A stretch of 64,000 nucleotides of DNA from Amedibacterium intestinale. Lineage in GTDB: Bacteria > Bacillota_I > Bacilli_A > Erysipelotrichales > Erysipelotrichaceae. Of the stretch, positions 1 to 9,788 are shown piece after piece. The notes beneath the pieces are model-generated. The model saw nothing but the letters and a program-made list of their open reading frames with translations. It made no database searches and was not told the DNA's origin. The position numbers and the translations under genes were made by a program. Each line of letters begins with the position of its first letter. Position 1 is the stretch's first letter. The DNA is taken from assembly GCF_010537335.1 (NCBI RefSeq), contig NZ_AP019711.1:868001-932000 (forward strand), given 5' to 3'.

Positions 1-148
1 GATCTTTATGTTCACTTAAGCCGAGCAATTCAATTCCTCCTGCAATAATAATAAATGCAATTAACAGATTCAAAAGCCAACCACCTAACAGAAGTGGCGG
101 TATTACACAGGCAAGAATCCCTATTGCTGTTATCACTCTGGTTTTCAT
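1..148 (-). CDS. cdsA: Phosphatidate cytidylyltransferase, N-terminal part (cut by window edge)
   Basis: Reading leftward from the ATG at 148, the protein begins MKTRVITAIGILACVIPP and continues as hydrophobic membrane segments to the edge. This matches the start of CdsA, the integral-membrane enzyme that makes CDP-diacylglycerol from phosphatidate and CTP for phospholipid synthesis. Its ATG overlaps the uppS stop codon as ATGA, so the two are co-translated. uppS-cdsA is the usual Firmicute order, which supports the call. Only about 49 residues are visible, so the catalytic C-terminal signature cannot be checked. Confidence 0.85.
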   Translation of the reverse strand, partial: MKTRVITAIGILACVIPPLLLGGWLLNLLIAFIIIAGGIELLGLSEHKD

Positions 149-855
149 TCCGTTAACCCTCCAAATCTTCGATTCCTATGATTAAACTCGTCAATGGATT
201 CTTCTAGACATTCTTTTGTAAAGTCCGGCCATGCAACTGGTGTAAAAATCAACTCTGCATATGCTATCTGCCATAACAAGAAATTACTGATACGTAATTC
301 ACCGCTTGTACGTATCATTAAATCAACTTCCGGCATACCTTGTGTCATCATATACTCACCAAAAGTATCTTCATCAATATCACTTGGAGCTTTCCCAGCT
401 ATGACATCCTGTGCATATTTCTGTGCAGCAAGTGTTATTTCTCTTCTAGAACCGTAATTTACTGCAAGACATAAAATAAGACCAGTGTTTTGTGCAGTTT
501 CCGCAACAGCCGTTGTTATAACATTTTGTGTTTCTTTAGGAAAACGTTCAATTTCACCTAAAAAAGTAACACGTATATTATTCTTCTTCAATTCTGCAAG
601 ATAACGATTAAAAAATAATTTTGGCAACTTGCATAAATAGTCCACTTCACTTTCTGGACGTTTCCAGTTTTCTGTAGAAAACGCATAGCACGTTAAAGCC
701 TTAATACCTAAATCATTGCATGCAATTGCAATTTTACGAATATTTTCAGCTCCCTGTTTATGACCGGCAGTACGTGGGAGCCCTCTTTTCTTTGCCCATC
801 TGCCATTTCCATCCATAATAATTGCTACATGCTGGGGGATGTTTCTTTCTGTCAT
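145..855 (-). CDS. uppS: Isoprenyl transferase (undecaprenyl diphosphate synthase)
   Basis: This cis-prenyltransferase extends farnesyl diphosphate with isopentenyl diphosphate to make the C55 lipid carrier for peptidoglycan and teichoic acid. The 236-aa protein has the family motif HVAIIMDGNGRWAKKRG near residue 9, with the Mg-binding Asp at about 15, and the C-terminal RTSGELRISNFLLWQ block. The ATG at 855 is chosen over one eight codons upstream because AGGAGG lies 9 nt before it. The gene has its own likely promoter after the frr terminator and is translationally coupled to cdsA downstream. Length and motifs are normal. Confidence 0.95.
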   Translation of the reverse strand: MTERNIPQHVAIIMDGNGRWAKKRGLPRTAGHKQGAENIRKIAIACNDLGIKALTCYAFSTENWKRPESEVDYLCKLPKLFFNRYLAELKKNNIRVTFLGEIERFPKETQNVITTAVAETAQNTGLILCLAVNYGSRREITLAAQKYAQDVIAGKAPSDIDEDTFGEYMMTQGMPEVDLMIRTSGELRISNFLLWQIAYAELIFTPVAWPDFTKECLEESIDEFNHRNRRFGGLTE

Positions 856-894
856 GATTGACAACCTCCTCATTTCCATAATTCCATATTTTAT

Positions 895-923
895 ATTATA
901 TCATAAGTCAACACTATCTACAA
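895..923 (-). promoter_or_regulatory. Candidate promoter for uppS-cdsA
   Basis: On the minus strand TTGTAG (918-923) and TATAAT (895-900) are separated by 17 bp. They lie between the frr terminator and the uppS ribosome-binding site. The -10 is perfect and the -35 matches three of six positions. Confidence 0.5.
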
Positions 924-977
924 ACAAACCCATCTTTTAAAATACGTAGCATATAGCAAGTAAAGACAAATTAAAAA

Positions 978-1002
978 AGAAATCTGCATGAAACAGATTT
1001 CT
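978..1002 (-). terminator. Rho-independent terminator after frr
   Basis: The stem AGAAATCTG/CAGATTTCT (9 bp, 7-nt loop) is followed on the minus strand by a run of T. It sits just after the frr stop codon. Confidence 0.85.
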
Positions 1003-1014
1003 AAATATCGAATA

Positions 1015-1557
1015 TTAAACTTTCATTATTTCTGCAGATTTTTCTGAAACAGCTGCATCTACTTTTTTAACGTATTCATCTGTTAATTTCTGAACTTTTT
1101 CCTGAAGCTTCTTAGATTCATCTTCTGTCAGTTCTTTATCTTTTTTGATTGCATCATTACCTTCACGACGTACATTACGAATCGCAATTTTAGCTTCTTC
1201 TCCCATTTTATCAGCTGTTTTTGTAAGTTCCTTACGTCTGTCTTCAGTTAAAGCAGGTACATTCAAGCGAATAACTTCTCCATCGCTCTGTGGAACTAAA
1301 CCTGTATCACTTGTAGCAATTGCACGTTCCAAATCTTTTAATGTAGATTTGTCATAAGGTTTGATTACCAATTGACGTCCTTCAACAACCTTAATACTAG
1401 CAACCTGATTAATAGGTGTCATACTGCCATAATATTCAAATTCAACATGTTCCAGCAAAGAAGCATTTGCTACACCAGTACGAATTGTTTTTAAGTTTCC
1501 CTGCAGCATTTCTACTGCTTTTTCCATTTTATGCTTTGTAAGTTCTAAAATTTCCAT
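1015..1557 (-). CDS. frr: Ribosome recycling factor
   Basis: RRF works with EF-G to split post-termination ribosomes in the cytoplasm. The 180-aa product has the family hallmarks NLKTIRTGVANASLLEHVEFEYYG and the conserved PALTEDRRKEL segment, with a highly charged C-terminal helix, and is of standard length. It starts 3 nt after pyrH, with AAGGAAGG as ribosome-binding site inside the pyrH end, so it is co-transcribed with pyrH. The order pyrH-frr-uppS-cdsA is conserved in Firmicutes. A strong terminator follows it. Confidence 0.96.
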   Translation of the reverse strand: MEILELTKHKMEKAVEMLQGNLKTIRTGVANASLLEHVEFEYYGSMTPINQVASIKVVEGRQLVIKPYDKSTLKDLERAIATSDTGLVPQSDGEVIRLNVPALTEDRRKELTKTADKMGEEAKIAIRNVRREGNDAIKKDKELTEDESKKLQEKVQKLTDEYVKKVDAAVSEKSAEIMKV

Positions 1558-1560
1558 AAT

Positions 1561-2274
1561 TTAATTTCCTTCCTTTGAGATAATCGTTCCGTTTACTTCA
1601 CCACGAACTGCTTTTAAAATATTTCCAGGTTCATTCATATTAAATACAATTAAGTCTACATCGTTATCCATACACATACTTGTAGCGGTTGTATCCATTA
1701 CCTGAAGTCCCTTCTGAAGAAGATCCATATAGCTTAAAGAATCAAATTTTACAGCTTCTGGGTGTGTCTTAGGATCTGCACTATATACACCATCAACCCC
1801 ATTTTTAGCCATCAAAATAACATCTGCCCCAATTTCACTTGCACGAAGTGCTGCAGTTGTATCTGTAGAAAAATAAGGGTTTCCAGTACCTGCACCAAAA
1901 ATAACAATACGCCCTTTTTCTAAATGACGAATAGCTCTTCTTACAATAAAAGGCTCTGCTACTTTCTGCATTTCAATTGCTGTTTGTACTCGTGTAGGAA
2001 CACCAGCCTGTTCCAATGCTCCCTGTACAGCTAATGCATTAATGACTGTAGCAAGCATCCCCATGTAATCACCCTGTACACGCTCAATACCAATACTTTC
2101 AGCCATTTTACCACGAATGAAGTTTCCTCCACCAACAACAATGGCTAAATCAACACCTAATTCACGTACTTGTTTCAATTCCTCCGCCAATGCTTTTAAG
2201 ATTGCAGGATCAAACGCATTTCCTGGAGAAGATAAAGCTTCCCCACTTAATTTTAATAATACTCGCTTATACAT
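1561..2274 (-). CDS. pyrH: UMP kinase
   Basis: PyrH phosphorylates UMP to UDP with ATP, feeding pyrimidine nucleotide synthesis, and acts as a hexamer in the cytoplasm. The protein (237 aa) has the amino-acid-kinase fold signatures KLSGEAL at the N-terminus, [10 protein letters not shown] near residue 50, and [17 protein letters not shown] near residue 130. The start has AAAGGTGG upstream. It lies between the tsf terminator and frr and probably has its own weak promoter. Confidence 0.96.
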   Translation of the reverse strand: MYKRVLLKLSGEALSSPGNAFDPAILKALAEELKQVRELGVDLAIVVGGGNFIRGKMAESIGIERVQGDYMGMLATVINALAVQGALEQAGVPTRVQTAIEMQKVAEPFIVRRAIRHLEKGRIVIFGAGTGNPYFSTDTTAALRASEIGADVILMAKNGVDGVYSADPKTHPEAVKFDSLSYMDLLQKGLQVMDTTATSMCMDNDVDLIVFNMNEPGNILKAVRGEVNGTIISKEGN

Positions 2275-2303
2275 ACCAAGTCCACCTTTGCTTTTTTGCT
2301 TTC

Positions 2304-2331
2304 GTTATAATTATAATGAAAATACTTACAA
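2304..2331 (-). promoter_or_regulatory. Candidate promoter for pyrH-frr
   Basis: On the minus strand TTGTAA and TATAAC are separated by 16 bp, between the tsf terminator and pyrH. An overlapping TATAAT gives an alternative -10. The match is moderate. Confidence 0.4.
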
Positions 2332-2390
2332 AAAGGAAGAGAAATCTCCTTTTTTTTATATTTCTTCAAAAGAAATCTCTCTCCCTAGAA

Positions 2391-2416
2391 AAAAGGAAAC
2401 GATATCGTTTCCTTTT
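2391..2416 (-). terminator. Terminator after tsf
   Basis: A perfect 26-nt palindrome centred on GATATC has arms AAAAGGAAAC/GTTTCCTTTT. It is followed by T residues on the minus strand and starts 10 nt after the tsf stop. Confidence 0.85.
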
Positions 2417-2426
2417 CTTGTTTTAA

Positions 2427-3317
2427 TTAACCACCAAATGCCTGGCTCATTACTTCTTCAGCAAAGTTATCTTCGCGTTTTTCGATACCTTCACCAACAG
2501 CATAACGTACAAAGCTTACAACTTCAACACCGTTTTCTTTCAAATACTGACCAACTTTCTGATCTGGATTCAAGAAGAATTCCTGTTCAACAAGACATAA
2601 ATCTTTTAAGTTTTTGCTGATTTTTCCTTCAATGATTCCAGCTAATACTTTTTCAGGTTTGTTAGCTAATTTTTCATCATTTTTAACGATTTCAGTCTGT
2701 ACTTTTCTTTCATGTTCAACAACATCAGCTGGCATTTCGTCACGGCTAACATACTGAGGAGCCATACTAGCTACCTGCATAGCGATGTCTTTCGCAACTT
2801 TTTCATCTGCTTTTCCTTTTAATGTAACTAAAGCAGAAATTTTACCACCCATGTGAACATAGCTTCCGAAGAATTCATCATCAGCTTTTTCAACAACAGC
2901 GATACGACGAAGAGAAATTTTTTCTCCAATTGTTGCTGTTGCATTTGTGATTGTATCAGTTAAAGTACCTTCTGCAGTTGCGCAAGCAAGAGCAGCATCT
3001 ACATCAGCTGGTTTATTAGAAACTAATAAAGTCTGTACTGTGTCTAACAATCCCAAGAACTGTTCGTTTTTCGCAACGAAGTCAGTTTCAGAGTTAACTT
3101 CAAATACAACACCAGTGTTTCCTTCTACTGCAGAACGAGTAAGTCCTTCAGCAGCAATACGATCACTTTTTTTAGCAGCTTTTGCGATACCTTTTTCGCG
3201 TAGCCAGTCGATGGATTTTTCCATATCTCCATCACATTCACTTAAAGCTTTTTTACAATCCATCATCCCTGCACCAGTTTTTTCGCGCAGTTCTTTTACC
3301 ATAGCAGCAGTAATCAT
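2427..3317 (-). CDS. tsf: Elongation factor Ts
   Basis: EF-Ts is the nucleotide exchange factor that regenerates EF-Tu-GTP. The 296-aa protein begins with a UBA-like domain, MITAAMVKELREKTGAGMMD, followed by the TDFVAKNE segment near residue 80 that contacts EF-Tu, and then the dimerisation core. TAGGAGG lies 9 nt before the ATG. It forms an operon with rpsB, 23 nt upstream, and is closed by a strong terminator. Confidence 0.97.
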   Translation of the reverse strand: MITAAMVKELREKTGAGMMDCKKALSECDGDMEKSIDWLREKGIAKAAKKSDRIAAEGLTRSAVEGNTGVVFEVNSETDFVAKNEQFLGLLDTVQTLLVSNKPADVDAALACATAEGTLTDTITNATATIGEKISLRRIAVVEKADDEFFGSYVHMGGKISALVTLKGKADEKVAKDIAMQVASMAPQYVSRDEMPADVVEHERKVQTEIVKNDEKLANKPEKVLAGIIEGKISKNLKDLCLVEQEFFLNPDQKVGQYLKENGVEVVSFVRYAVGEGIEKREDNFAEEVMSQAFGG

Positions 3318-3340
3318 GTTTTTATCCTCCTAAATGCTAT

Positions 3341-4273
3341 TTATTCAGCAGCTTTTTCTTCTGCTGTTTCAGCTGTTTTTTCTTCAGCAGGTTTTACATT
3401 TTCACGTTTCTGATAAGGAGCTTTTCCATTACGTCCACGGTTACGGTCGAATGGACGACGGTTACGACGTTCTTCGTTTCTCTGACGACGACGTCTTTCA
3501 TTTTCAGCAATCTGTTCTTCAACGTTGATGATAACATCTTTCATTGTTACATCTTCTTCATTTTCGTCAACGCTGTGAGCAACACTTAACAATCCACCTT
3601 TTGCTTCAACGATAGCATCTGCCATTAATGTTGTAATAAGTTTTACTGAACGCATAGCATCATCGTTAGAAGCGATAGGATAATCTACCATTTCTGGATC
3701 ACAGTTTGTATCTACCATAGCAAATACAGGGATTCCTAATTTTTTAGCTTCTGCAACAGCGTTATGTTCTTCTTTTGGATCAATTACAAAAATTGCATTA
3801 GGCAATTTTTTCATTTCTTTAATTCCACCTAAGAAGTTTTCCAAACGTGCTTTCTGTTTTTTAACCTGAGCAACTTCTTTTTTAGGATATAGATCCAATG
3901 TTCCGTTTGCTTCCATTTCTTCAATTTCAATCAAACGACGAACACGTTTCTGAATTGTACGATAGTTTGTCAATAAACCACCTAACCATCTCTGGTTTAC
4001 AAAGAAACTTCCTGAACGAAGTGCTTCTTCAACAACAACAGTCTGTGCCTGTTTTTTAGTTCCTACAAATAATACTTTTCCGCCTTTTTCAGCGATTTCT
4101 TTCATTGCAGCATAAGCAACATCCAACTGTTCCAAAGTTTTTTCCAAGTTGATGATGTAAACACCATTTCTGCTAGCGTAGATGTTTGGTTTCATTTTTG
4201 GATTCCATCTACGAGTCTGATGTCCAAAGTGTACACCAGCTTCCAATAATTTTCTCATTGATACTACTGACAT
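3341..4273 (-). CDS. rpsB: 30S ribosomal protein S2, with a long charged C-terminal tail
   Basis: S2 joins late in 30S assembly and helps bind S1 and mRNA. The core ([20 protein letters not shown] onward, [32 protein letters not shown]) is canonical. The ATG at 4273 is preferred over an in-frame ATG 25 codons upstream because it carries the family N-terminus and has GTGAGGAT before it. At 310 aa it is longer than the roughly 230-255 aa usual for bacterial S2. The extra residues are an Arg/Asn-rich stretch followed by an Ala/Glu/Lys-rich end, probably disordered. It is first in the rpsB-tsf operon, behind a structured leader. Confidence 0.96.
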   Translation of the reverse strand: MSVVSMRKLLEAGVHFGHQTRRWNPKMKPNIYASRNGVYIINLEKTLEQLDVAYAAMKEIAEKGGKVLFVGTKKQAQTVVVEEALRSGSFFVNQRWLGGLLTNYRTIQKRVRRLIEIEEMEANGTLDLYPKKEVAQVKKQKARLENFLGGIKEMKKLPNAIFVIDPKEEHNAVAEAKKLGIPVFAMVDTNCDPEMVDYPIASNDDAMRSVKLITTLMADAIVEAKGGLLSVAHSVDENEEDVTMKDVIINVEEQIAENERRRRQRNEERRNRRPFDRNRGRNGKAPYQKRENVKPAEEKTAETAEEKAAE

Positions 4274-4410
4274 TTTAATATCCTCACTTTCCGTTACGTC
4301 CTCCACCACTTCTAACGACAGCAACTTATCATCAATGCATTCACGCATCTAAAGCACGGGCTGTGCGAATCCGTGATGTGTGTAGTCTGCGTTAAGTAAT
4401 CACGCATCAC
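4274..4410 (-). promoter_or_regulatory. Structured rpsB leader, candidate autogenous regulatory RNA
   Basis: About 135 nt separate the promoter from rpsB. In the transcript a central AUCACG (4372-4377 on plus) can pair either with an upstream CGUGAU (4399-4404) or with a downstream CGUGA (4341-4345), so the two folds exclude each other. A small GCAC/GUGC hairpin (4354-4366) sits inside the second fold. Ribosomal-protein operon leaders are often bound by their own product. That role here is inference. Confidence 0.5.
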
Positions 4411-4415
4411 TAAAT

Positions 4416-4443
4416 ATTATAACATACCTGTTTATCTTTTCAA
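4416..4443 (-). promoter_or_regulatory. Promoter for rpsB-tsf
   Basis: On the minus strand TTGAAA (4438-4443) and TATAAT (4416-4421) are separated by 16 bp, upstream of the rpsB leader. Confidence 0.7.
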
Positions 4444-4464
4444 CAAATTTTTTAATTTTTACTT

Positions 4465-5385
4465 TTATTCGATCGTATTGTTCTTTTCTGCACGAGGATG
4501 AGCATTCAAATATGTCTGTTTCAAACGTTCTTGTGATACATGTACATAAATTTGTGTTGTAGACAAAGAAGAATGTCCCAGCAGTTCTTGTACCACTCTT
4601 AAGTCTGCCCCATTATCCAGCAAGTGTGTTGCAAAACTATGACGAAACATATGGGGATGAAGATGCACTTGCAAATCCGTTTTTTTACCAGCTATATCCA
4701 AGCGATATTGAATCCCTCTGGATGTCATTTGTTTTCCTCGCTGATTCACAAAAACATAATCGTGGCTGCCATCACACCATAGTCCACGTACCGTATGTAA
4801 ATAGGACTTAAGCAATTGTTTCGCTGTATCATAGAAAGGAACAATGCGCTGCTTATCCCCTTTTCCTGTAATACGCACGATCTGTTCTATAAAATCAATA
4901 TCCCTTATTCGCAAAGAAGAGATTTCACTTACACGCATTCCACAAGCATACATAAGTTCAAACATGGCACGATCTCTTAACTCTTCTGGTTTTGATAAAT
5001 CAAATGATGATAAAAAAGTTTCCATTTCATCATAAAACAAAAACTCTGGAATACGTTTTGCTTTTTTAGGAGCTTTAAAATACAAAAAAGGATTGTTTTG
5101 AATGCCCACATACTCATTTAGATATCGATAAAAAGAGCGAAGAGAACTCAATTTACGAGCTATCGTAGAATTTTTTAAAGTCCCCATTGTCCCTGCCTTA
5201 TTCCTTAAATAGGTAACATACCCCATAATTAGAATTCGATCGACATCTTCAAGCGAAGACACATTCTGTGATGTTAAAAAAGAGATAAATTCTTTTATAT
5301 CTCTTTCATAAGCATCGTATGTATGTTTGCTTCCACTATTTATATCATTTAAATATTTAAGAAACCGCTCAACATACGTTTCCAT
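4465..5385 (-). CDS. xerC: Tyrosine recombinase XerC (CodV-like)
   Basis: XerC/XerD recombinases resolve chromosome dimers at dif near the end of replication. The 306-aa protein has an N-terminal SAM-like core-binding domain and a C-terminal catalytic domain. Visible catalytic residues are the Arg in MYACGMRVSEISSLR, the HxxR in HPHMFRHSFATHLL, a later His in LLGHSSL, and the nucleophile Tyr in TTQIYVHVS. Its ATG shares one base with the trmFO stop (TAATG). The topA-trmFO-xerC order identifies it with Bacillus codV/xerC rather than xerD. The hslUV-codY genes that follow in Bacillus are absent. Confidence 0.9.
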   Translation of the reverse strand: METYVERFLKYLNDINSGSKHTYDAYERDIKEFISFLTSQNVSSLEDVDRILIMGYVTYLRNKAGTMGTLKNSTIARKLSSLRSFYRYLNEYVGIQNNPFLYFKAPKKAKRIPEFLFYDEMETFLSSFDLSKPEELRDRAMFELMYACGMRVSEISSLRIRDIDFIEQIVRITGKGDKQRIVPFYDTAKQLLKSYLHTVRGLWCDGSHDYVFVNQRGKQMTSRGIQYRLDIAGKKTDLQVHLHPHMFRHSFATHLLDNGADLRVVQELLGHSSLSTTQIYVHVSQERLKQTYLNAHPRAEKNNTIE

Positions 5386-6677
5386 TAAGCAAATTTCTCC
5401 TGATATTCTTCAATCACCGCAAGTGCCTGTTTAGCAAAAGCTTCTTTGCGATCTTTTTTCTTTACTTTCCCTTCCAGCTGCATGATTCCAAAATTCGCAT
5501 TCATAGGCTGAAAGTACTTAGGAGAAGCATGTGTAATATACTGTGCCATAGAACCCATCACACAAGTACTAGGTAATTCTACACACTCTTTTCCTCTTAT
5601 CAGATTTGCCATATTTAATCCTGCTAACAAACCACTTGCTGCACTTTCTACATATCCTTCCACACCTGTTAGCTGACCTGCAAAAAACAAATCATCACGC
5701 TCGATATGCTGATACGTAGGTCTTAATACTTTTGGTGAACACAAATAGGAATTTCGATGCATAACACCATAACGCACAATTGATACATTTTCCAATCCTG
5801 GAATCATACTTAAAATACGTTTTTGTTCTCCCCACTTCAAATGCGTTTGAAAACCAACTATATTATAAAGCGTAGCAACTGCATTATCCTGACGAAGCTG
5901 AACGACTGCATAAGGCAGTTTCCCATCCGGTGTTTCCAATCCAACTGGTTTCATAGGCCCAAACAGCAATGTTTTTTCTCCTCGTCTTGCCATTTCTTCA
6001 AAAGGCATGCATCCTTCAAAATACGTTTCCTCAAAGTCATGCAGATGCGCTGTTTCCGCATGTATTAATTCCTGATAAAAATGATCAAATTCCTCTTTTG
6101 ACATTGGACAATTAATATAGGCAGCTTCACCTTTATCATATCGAGATTTCACATACGCTTTTGTAAAATCGATACTGTCTTTTTCTATAATCGGCGCAGC
6201 CGCATCATAAAAGTGAAAATATTCTTCTTTTGTTAAACGCTGTATTGCCTGACTAAGAGAATCGCTTGTCAAAGGCCCACTGGCAATAATAACTGGTCCT
6301 TCGGGAATTTCACAAATCTCTTCATGAACAACTTCTACAAGAGGGTGTGAACACAAAGTGTCTGTGATTGCCTTTGAAAAGTTCTTCCTGTCGACCGCTA
6401 AAGCACTTCCAGCAGGCACTCTGTGTGTATCTGCCATACGCATGATCAAAGAGTCAAATTGACGCATCTCCTCTTTTAAAATCCCAACTGCATTAAGCAA
6501 AGAATCACTTCTTAAAGAATTGGAACAAACAAGCTCCGCAAAAGCATCACTTTGATGCGCAGGTGAACTTTTCTTTGGACGCATTTCAATTAAACGTACT
6601 GGTATTCCTCTTTTTACAAGCTGCCAGCAGGCTTCACATCCTGCAAGTCCAGCCCCTACAATCGTCACTTTTTTCAT
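5385..6677 (-). CDS. trmFO: Methylenetetrahydrofolate-tRNA-(uracil-5-)-methyltransferase TrmFO
   Basis: TrmFO methylates U54 of tRNA to ribothymidine using methylene-tetrahydrofolate and FAD. The N-terminal dinucleotide-binding motif [15 protein letters not shown] is at residues 4-18, followed by conserved [18 protein letters not shown] and, near the middle, [10 protein letters not shown]. The length of 430 aa is typical. It overlaps topA upstream by ATGA and xerC downstream by one base, so all three are translated as one unit. Confidence 0.96.
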   Translation of the reverse strand: MKKVTIVGAGLAGCEACWQLVKRGIPVRLIEMRPKKSSPAHQSDAFAELVCSNSLRSDSLLNAVGILKEEMRQFDSLIMRMADTHRVPAGSALAVDRKNFSKAITDTLCSHPLVEVVHEEICEIPEGPVIIASGPLTSDSLSQAIQRLTKEEYFHFYDAAAPIIEKDSIDFTKAYVKSRYDKGEAAYINCPMSKEEFDHFYQELIHAETAHLHDFEETYFEGCMPFEEMARRGEKTLLFGPMKPVGLETPDGKLPYAVVQLRQDNAVATLYNIVGFQTHLKWGEQKRILSMIPGLENVSIVRYGVMHRNSYLCSPKVLRPTYQHIERDDLFFAGQLTGVEGYVESAASGLLAGLNMANLIRGKECVELPSTCVMGSMAQYITHASPKYFQPMNANFGIMQLEGKVKKKDRKEAFAKQALAVIEEYQEKFA

Positions 6678-8896
6678 GATGTTTTTTCCTCATCTTTCTT
6701 TCCTGCTTTTTTCACAACTTTCTTAGCACTTTTTCTAGTTGTTTTCGCAGTTTTCTTGGTTTCATCCTTAGACGTTTTTTCTGCTTTTGCTTTTTTAGGC
6801 TCTTTTTTGATATAACGACATTTTGGATAATTGCTGCATCCTACAAATGTCGTACCAAATCGTGATTTACGCTGTACCAGATCATGTCCGCATTCTGGGC
6901 ATTTTTCTCCAGTAGGCACAGGATCTTCTTTTACCTTTGTGCTTTTAATATATTTACATTCTGGATAATTGCTGCAAGCCAGGAAAGAACCATAACGTCC
7001 TTTTTTCATCACCATTTTACTACCGCAGTTTGGACAAACTTCCTCTACACCGCCATTTTCCTCTTCTTCCTCACTTTTGGTATAACGGCAATTAGGGAAA
7101 TCTATACAGGATATGAATTTTCCATAGCGTCCTACCCTGTATACAAGATCATTTCCGCATTCTGGACATTTTTCTCCCGTTTTCTCTAATTCCTTTTTCT
7201 CCATGTTTTCATAAGCATTTTCCAACAAAGGTTCAAACTGATTATAAAATGTACGGAGTTCTTCAATGTTATTTCGTTCTCCATTCGCAATTTCATCCAA
7301 ATGATGTTCCATATCAGCCGTATACGTTACATTAATGATAGAATTAAAAAACTCCTGTAATTTCGCATCTGTAAGTTCTCCCTGCTCTGTAGGAAAAAAG
7401 ACTTTCGTTTTGCTTCCTTCACTAGGTCTATCCAAAGAAACATACCCTCTTGCCTGCAAAGTATCAATGATAATTGCATACGTAGAAGGTCGACCAATGC
7501 CTTTCTCTTCCAGATCTTTAATCAAACGTGCTTCACTATAGCGAAGCGGCGGTTCTGTAAAGTGCTGTTTTCCTTCCAATTCTACTTCATGGAAAACCTC
7601 TTGTTCCTGCATTGCCGGCAACATTTCATCTTTTACCGTTTCATAGTCACTGTAAACTTTTAAGTATCCATCAAACATCAAAATAGAACCATTAGCACTA
7701 AATTCACAGCCATCACACACAATCTGTGCATTTACGACATCAAAACGACTGGCAGCCATTAAAGATGCCAATGTACGCGCATAAATAAGTTTGTACAATT
7801 TATACTGATCATTTGTCAAATAAGGCTTAACCTCTTCTGGTGTATTTTTAATATTCGTAGGACGAATTGCCTCATGAGCATCCTGTGCATTTTCACTGTT
7901 TTTCTGACGAGCGCGTCCACAATATTCTTTCCCATAAATTGTTTCAATGTGACTTTCTGCATCTTTTACAAAAACATCACTTAAACGTGTAGAATCCGTA
8001 CGCATATAAGATATAAGACCTTCTGTACCATTTGCCAAAGGAAGACCTTCATACAATTTCTGTGCAATCTGCATCGTTTTTTTCGCACCAAAGCCCAATT
8101 TTGTACTAGCTTCCTGCTGTAATGTAGAAGTGATAAAAGGCATACGTGCTTCTTTTTTACGTATTTTTTTCTCAATAGAAGACACTATAAAATCTTTGCT
8201 GCAGCGTGCAATGATCGCATCTACATCTTCCTGTGTTTTTAAATTTGCTTTCTTTCCATCTACCTTAATTAGATTTGCTTTAAATTCTTTTCCATCTTTT
8301 TCAAAATTCGCACCTAATGTCCAATACTCTTCACTTTTAAATGCACGAATTTCATTTTCTCGCTCAACGATCAAACGCAAAGCAACCGATTGTACACGTC
8401 CTGCTGATTTAGAACGTATCTTGTTTTGTAAAAGCTTGCTTAACTTAAACCCAATAATACGATCCAGCATGCGTCGTGTTTCCTGACTTTTCACCAGATT
8501 CTGATCAATTGTACGAGGATGTTTCAACGCTTCAACAACTGTGTTTTTTGTGATCTCATGAAAGATAATACGGTTTTCATCTGCCATATCAAGATCCAAA
8601 ACATTAGCCAAATGCCATGCAATCGCTTCACCTTCACGATCGGGGTCACTTGCTAAATATACATGTTCACTTTTTCCAGCCAGTTCCTTTAATTCCTTAA
8701 CAACAGCACGTTTGTCGCTGCTAATTTTGTATGTAGGTTCAAAATCATTTTCTACATCAATTCCAAGACCACCTTTTCCAGTAGTCGCTAAATCACGTAT
8801 ATGTCCTTTTGAAGAAACGACATGATAGTCTTTTCCCAAATATTTTTCAATCGTTTTTGATTTGGAAGGGGATTCCACTATAACTAAATTCTTCAT
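6674..8896 (-). CDS. topA: DNA topoisomerase I
   Basis: This type IA topoisomerase relaxes negative supercoils. The N-terminal Toprim domain starts [21 protein letters not shown] and contains the acidic [14 protein letters not shown] triad. The active-site Tyr is in the [13 protein letters not shown] motif near residue 300. The C-terminus carries three four-Cys zinc ribbons (CPECG...C, CPNCG...C, CPECG...C) and ends in a Lys-rich tail. At 740 aa it is slightly longer than average because of that tail. It has its own promoter downstream of dprA and leads the topA-trmFO-xerC unit. Confidence 0.97.
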   Translation of the reverse strand: MKNLVIVESPSKSKTIEKYLGKDYHVVSSKGHIRDLATTGKGGLGIDVENDFEPTYKISSDKRAVVKELKELAGKSEHVYLASDPDREGEAIAWHLANVLDLDMADENRIIFHEITKNTVVEALKHPRTIDQNLVKSQETRRMLDRIIGFKLSKLLQNKIRSKSAGRVQSVALRLIVERENEIRAFKSEEYWTLGANFEKDGKEFKANLIKVDGKKANLKTQEDVDAIIARCSKDFIVSSIEKKIRKKEARMPFITSTLQQEASTKLGFGAKKTMQIAQKLYEGLPLANGTEGLISYMRTDSTRLSDVFVKDAESHIETIYGKEYCGRARQKNSENAQDAHEAIRPTNIKNTPEEVKPYLTNDQYKLYKLIYARTLASLMAASRFDVVNAQIVCDGCEFSANGSILMFDGYLKVYSDYETVKDEMLPAMQEQEVFHEVELEGKQHFTEPPLRYSEARLIKDLEEKGIGRPSTYAIIIDTLQARGYVSLDRPSEGSKTKVFFPTEQGELTDAKLQEFFNSIINVTYTADMEHHLDEIANGERNNIEELRTFYNQFEPLLENAYENMEKKELEKTGEKCPECGNDLVYRVGRYGKFISCIDFPNCRYTKSEEEEENGGVEEVCPNCGSKMVMKKGRYGSFLACSNYPECKYIKSTKVKEDPVPTGEKCPECGHDLVQRKSRFGTTFVGCSNYPKCRYIKKEPKKAKAEKTSKDETKKTAKTTRKSAKKVVKKAGKKDEEKTS

Positions 8897-8928
8897 TATG
8901 TCCTCCTTGCTTAAAATGTACGTCTCTT

Positions 8929-8957
8929 ATTGTTTGATTTTTTTCAGAATTTGTCAA
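8929..8957 (-). promoter_or_regulatory. Promoter for topA-trmFO-xerC
   Basis: On the minus strand TTGACA (8952-8957) and AACAAT (8929-8934) are separated by 17 bp in the 71-nt dprA-topA gap. The -35 is perfect and the -10 has two mismatches. Confidence 0.6.
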
Positions 8958-8967
8958 GCTTTTTATC

Positions 8968-9696
8968 TCAAATTAATTCAATATCTGTAATATCGCTTAA
9001 AATACCTGCCCCTTGCGCAATCAGTAAGTTTCCTCCTTCTCCATAAGCATCTCCAAAAGCATGAGGCATACAGTACACTGGAATATCCAATGCTAATGCT
9101 TCATTAACCGTAAGCATAGAACCACTTCTTTTCTTTGCTTCCACAACAATAACAACATCACTTAATGCCGCTAAAATTCGATTTCTCCATGGAAAATGAA
9201 ACGCTAATGGAGCTACCCCTTTAGGATATTCACTTAAAATCAAATGATTCTTACGCATCGTTTTATAAAGTGCTTCATTTTGCTTTGGATAAATCACATC
9301 CAGCCCACATCCAATAACACCAATCGTCCCTCTGTTTAAGCTGCACTGATGCGCAATGGAATCAATTCCTTTTGCCAGTCCACTAACCACAACATACTTA
9401 TTTGACAAATGCCTGCATAAAGTCCTGCACATTTCTACTCCTTTTTCACTTGCATCTCTACTTCCAATAATTCCTGCACTTTTTCTATCCAGCAGCGCAA
9501 GATTTCCTTCATAAAACAAGATCCATGGCGCATATTGTAATTTTCTTAGTTTTTCCGGATATTCTTTATCAAGCACAGTAACAAAATTTCCATTATATTC
9601 TATTTTTTCCCATGGTTCATTTGCTTCTATTGCTTTTTGTATATACTTCCATTCACCTTTGTATTTTACCGCATAATATAAAATTTGTTCTCTCAT
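8968..9696 (-). CDS. dprA: DNA-processing protein DprA (Smf)
   Basis: DprA loads RecA on incoming single-stranded DNA during transformation. The 242-aa protein has the Rossmann-like core with GIIGSRDAS, VVSGLAKGIDSIAHQ and GVIGCGLDVIYPKQN, and the GSMLTVNEAL region near the C-terminus. It is shorter than full-length DprA proteins because it lacks a C-terminal winged helix. The start at 9696 is chosen over one 11 codons upstream because AGGAGG lies 9 nt before it. dprA-topA adjacency is conserved in Firmicutes. Confidence 0.92.
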   Translation of the reverse strand: MREQILYYAVKYKGEWKYIQKAIEANEPWEKIEYNGNFVTVLDKEYPEKLRKLQYAPWILFYEGNLALLDRKSAGIIGSRDASEKGVEMCRTLCRHLSNKYVVVSGLAKGIDSIAHQCSLNRGTIGVIGCGLDVIYPKQNEALYKTMRKNHLILSEYPKGVAPLAFHFPWRNRILAALSDVVIVVEAKKRSGSMLTVNEALALDIPVYCMPHAFGDAYGEGGNLLIAQGAGILSDITDIELI

Positions 9697-9744
9697 ATAA
9701 AAACACCTCCTATTTCTTATACGATACAAAGATGCAAATATACA

Positions 9745-9772
9745 AAAAGAACTGCATAAAAACAGTTCTTTT
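9745..9772 (-). terminator. Terminator after the SPFH gene
   Basis: The stem AAAAGAACTG/CAGTTCTTTT has an 8-nt loop and T residues on both sides. It lies between the SPFH gene stop and dprA and would work on the minus strand. Confidence 0.8.
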
Positions 9773-9788
9773 ATGATTTTTTTGTTTT

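Noticed and set aside
4274-4348. N-terminal extension of rpsB from the ATG at 4348
   Set aside because: It lies in the structured leader and has no ribosome-binding site; S2 proteins begin near [13 protein letters not shown].
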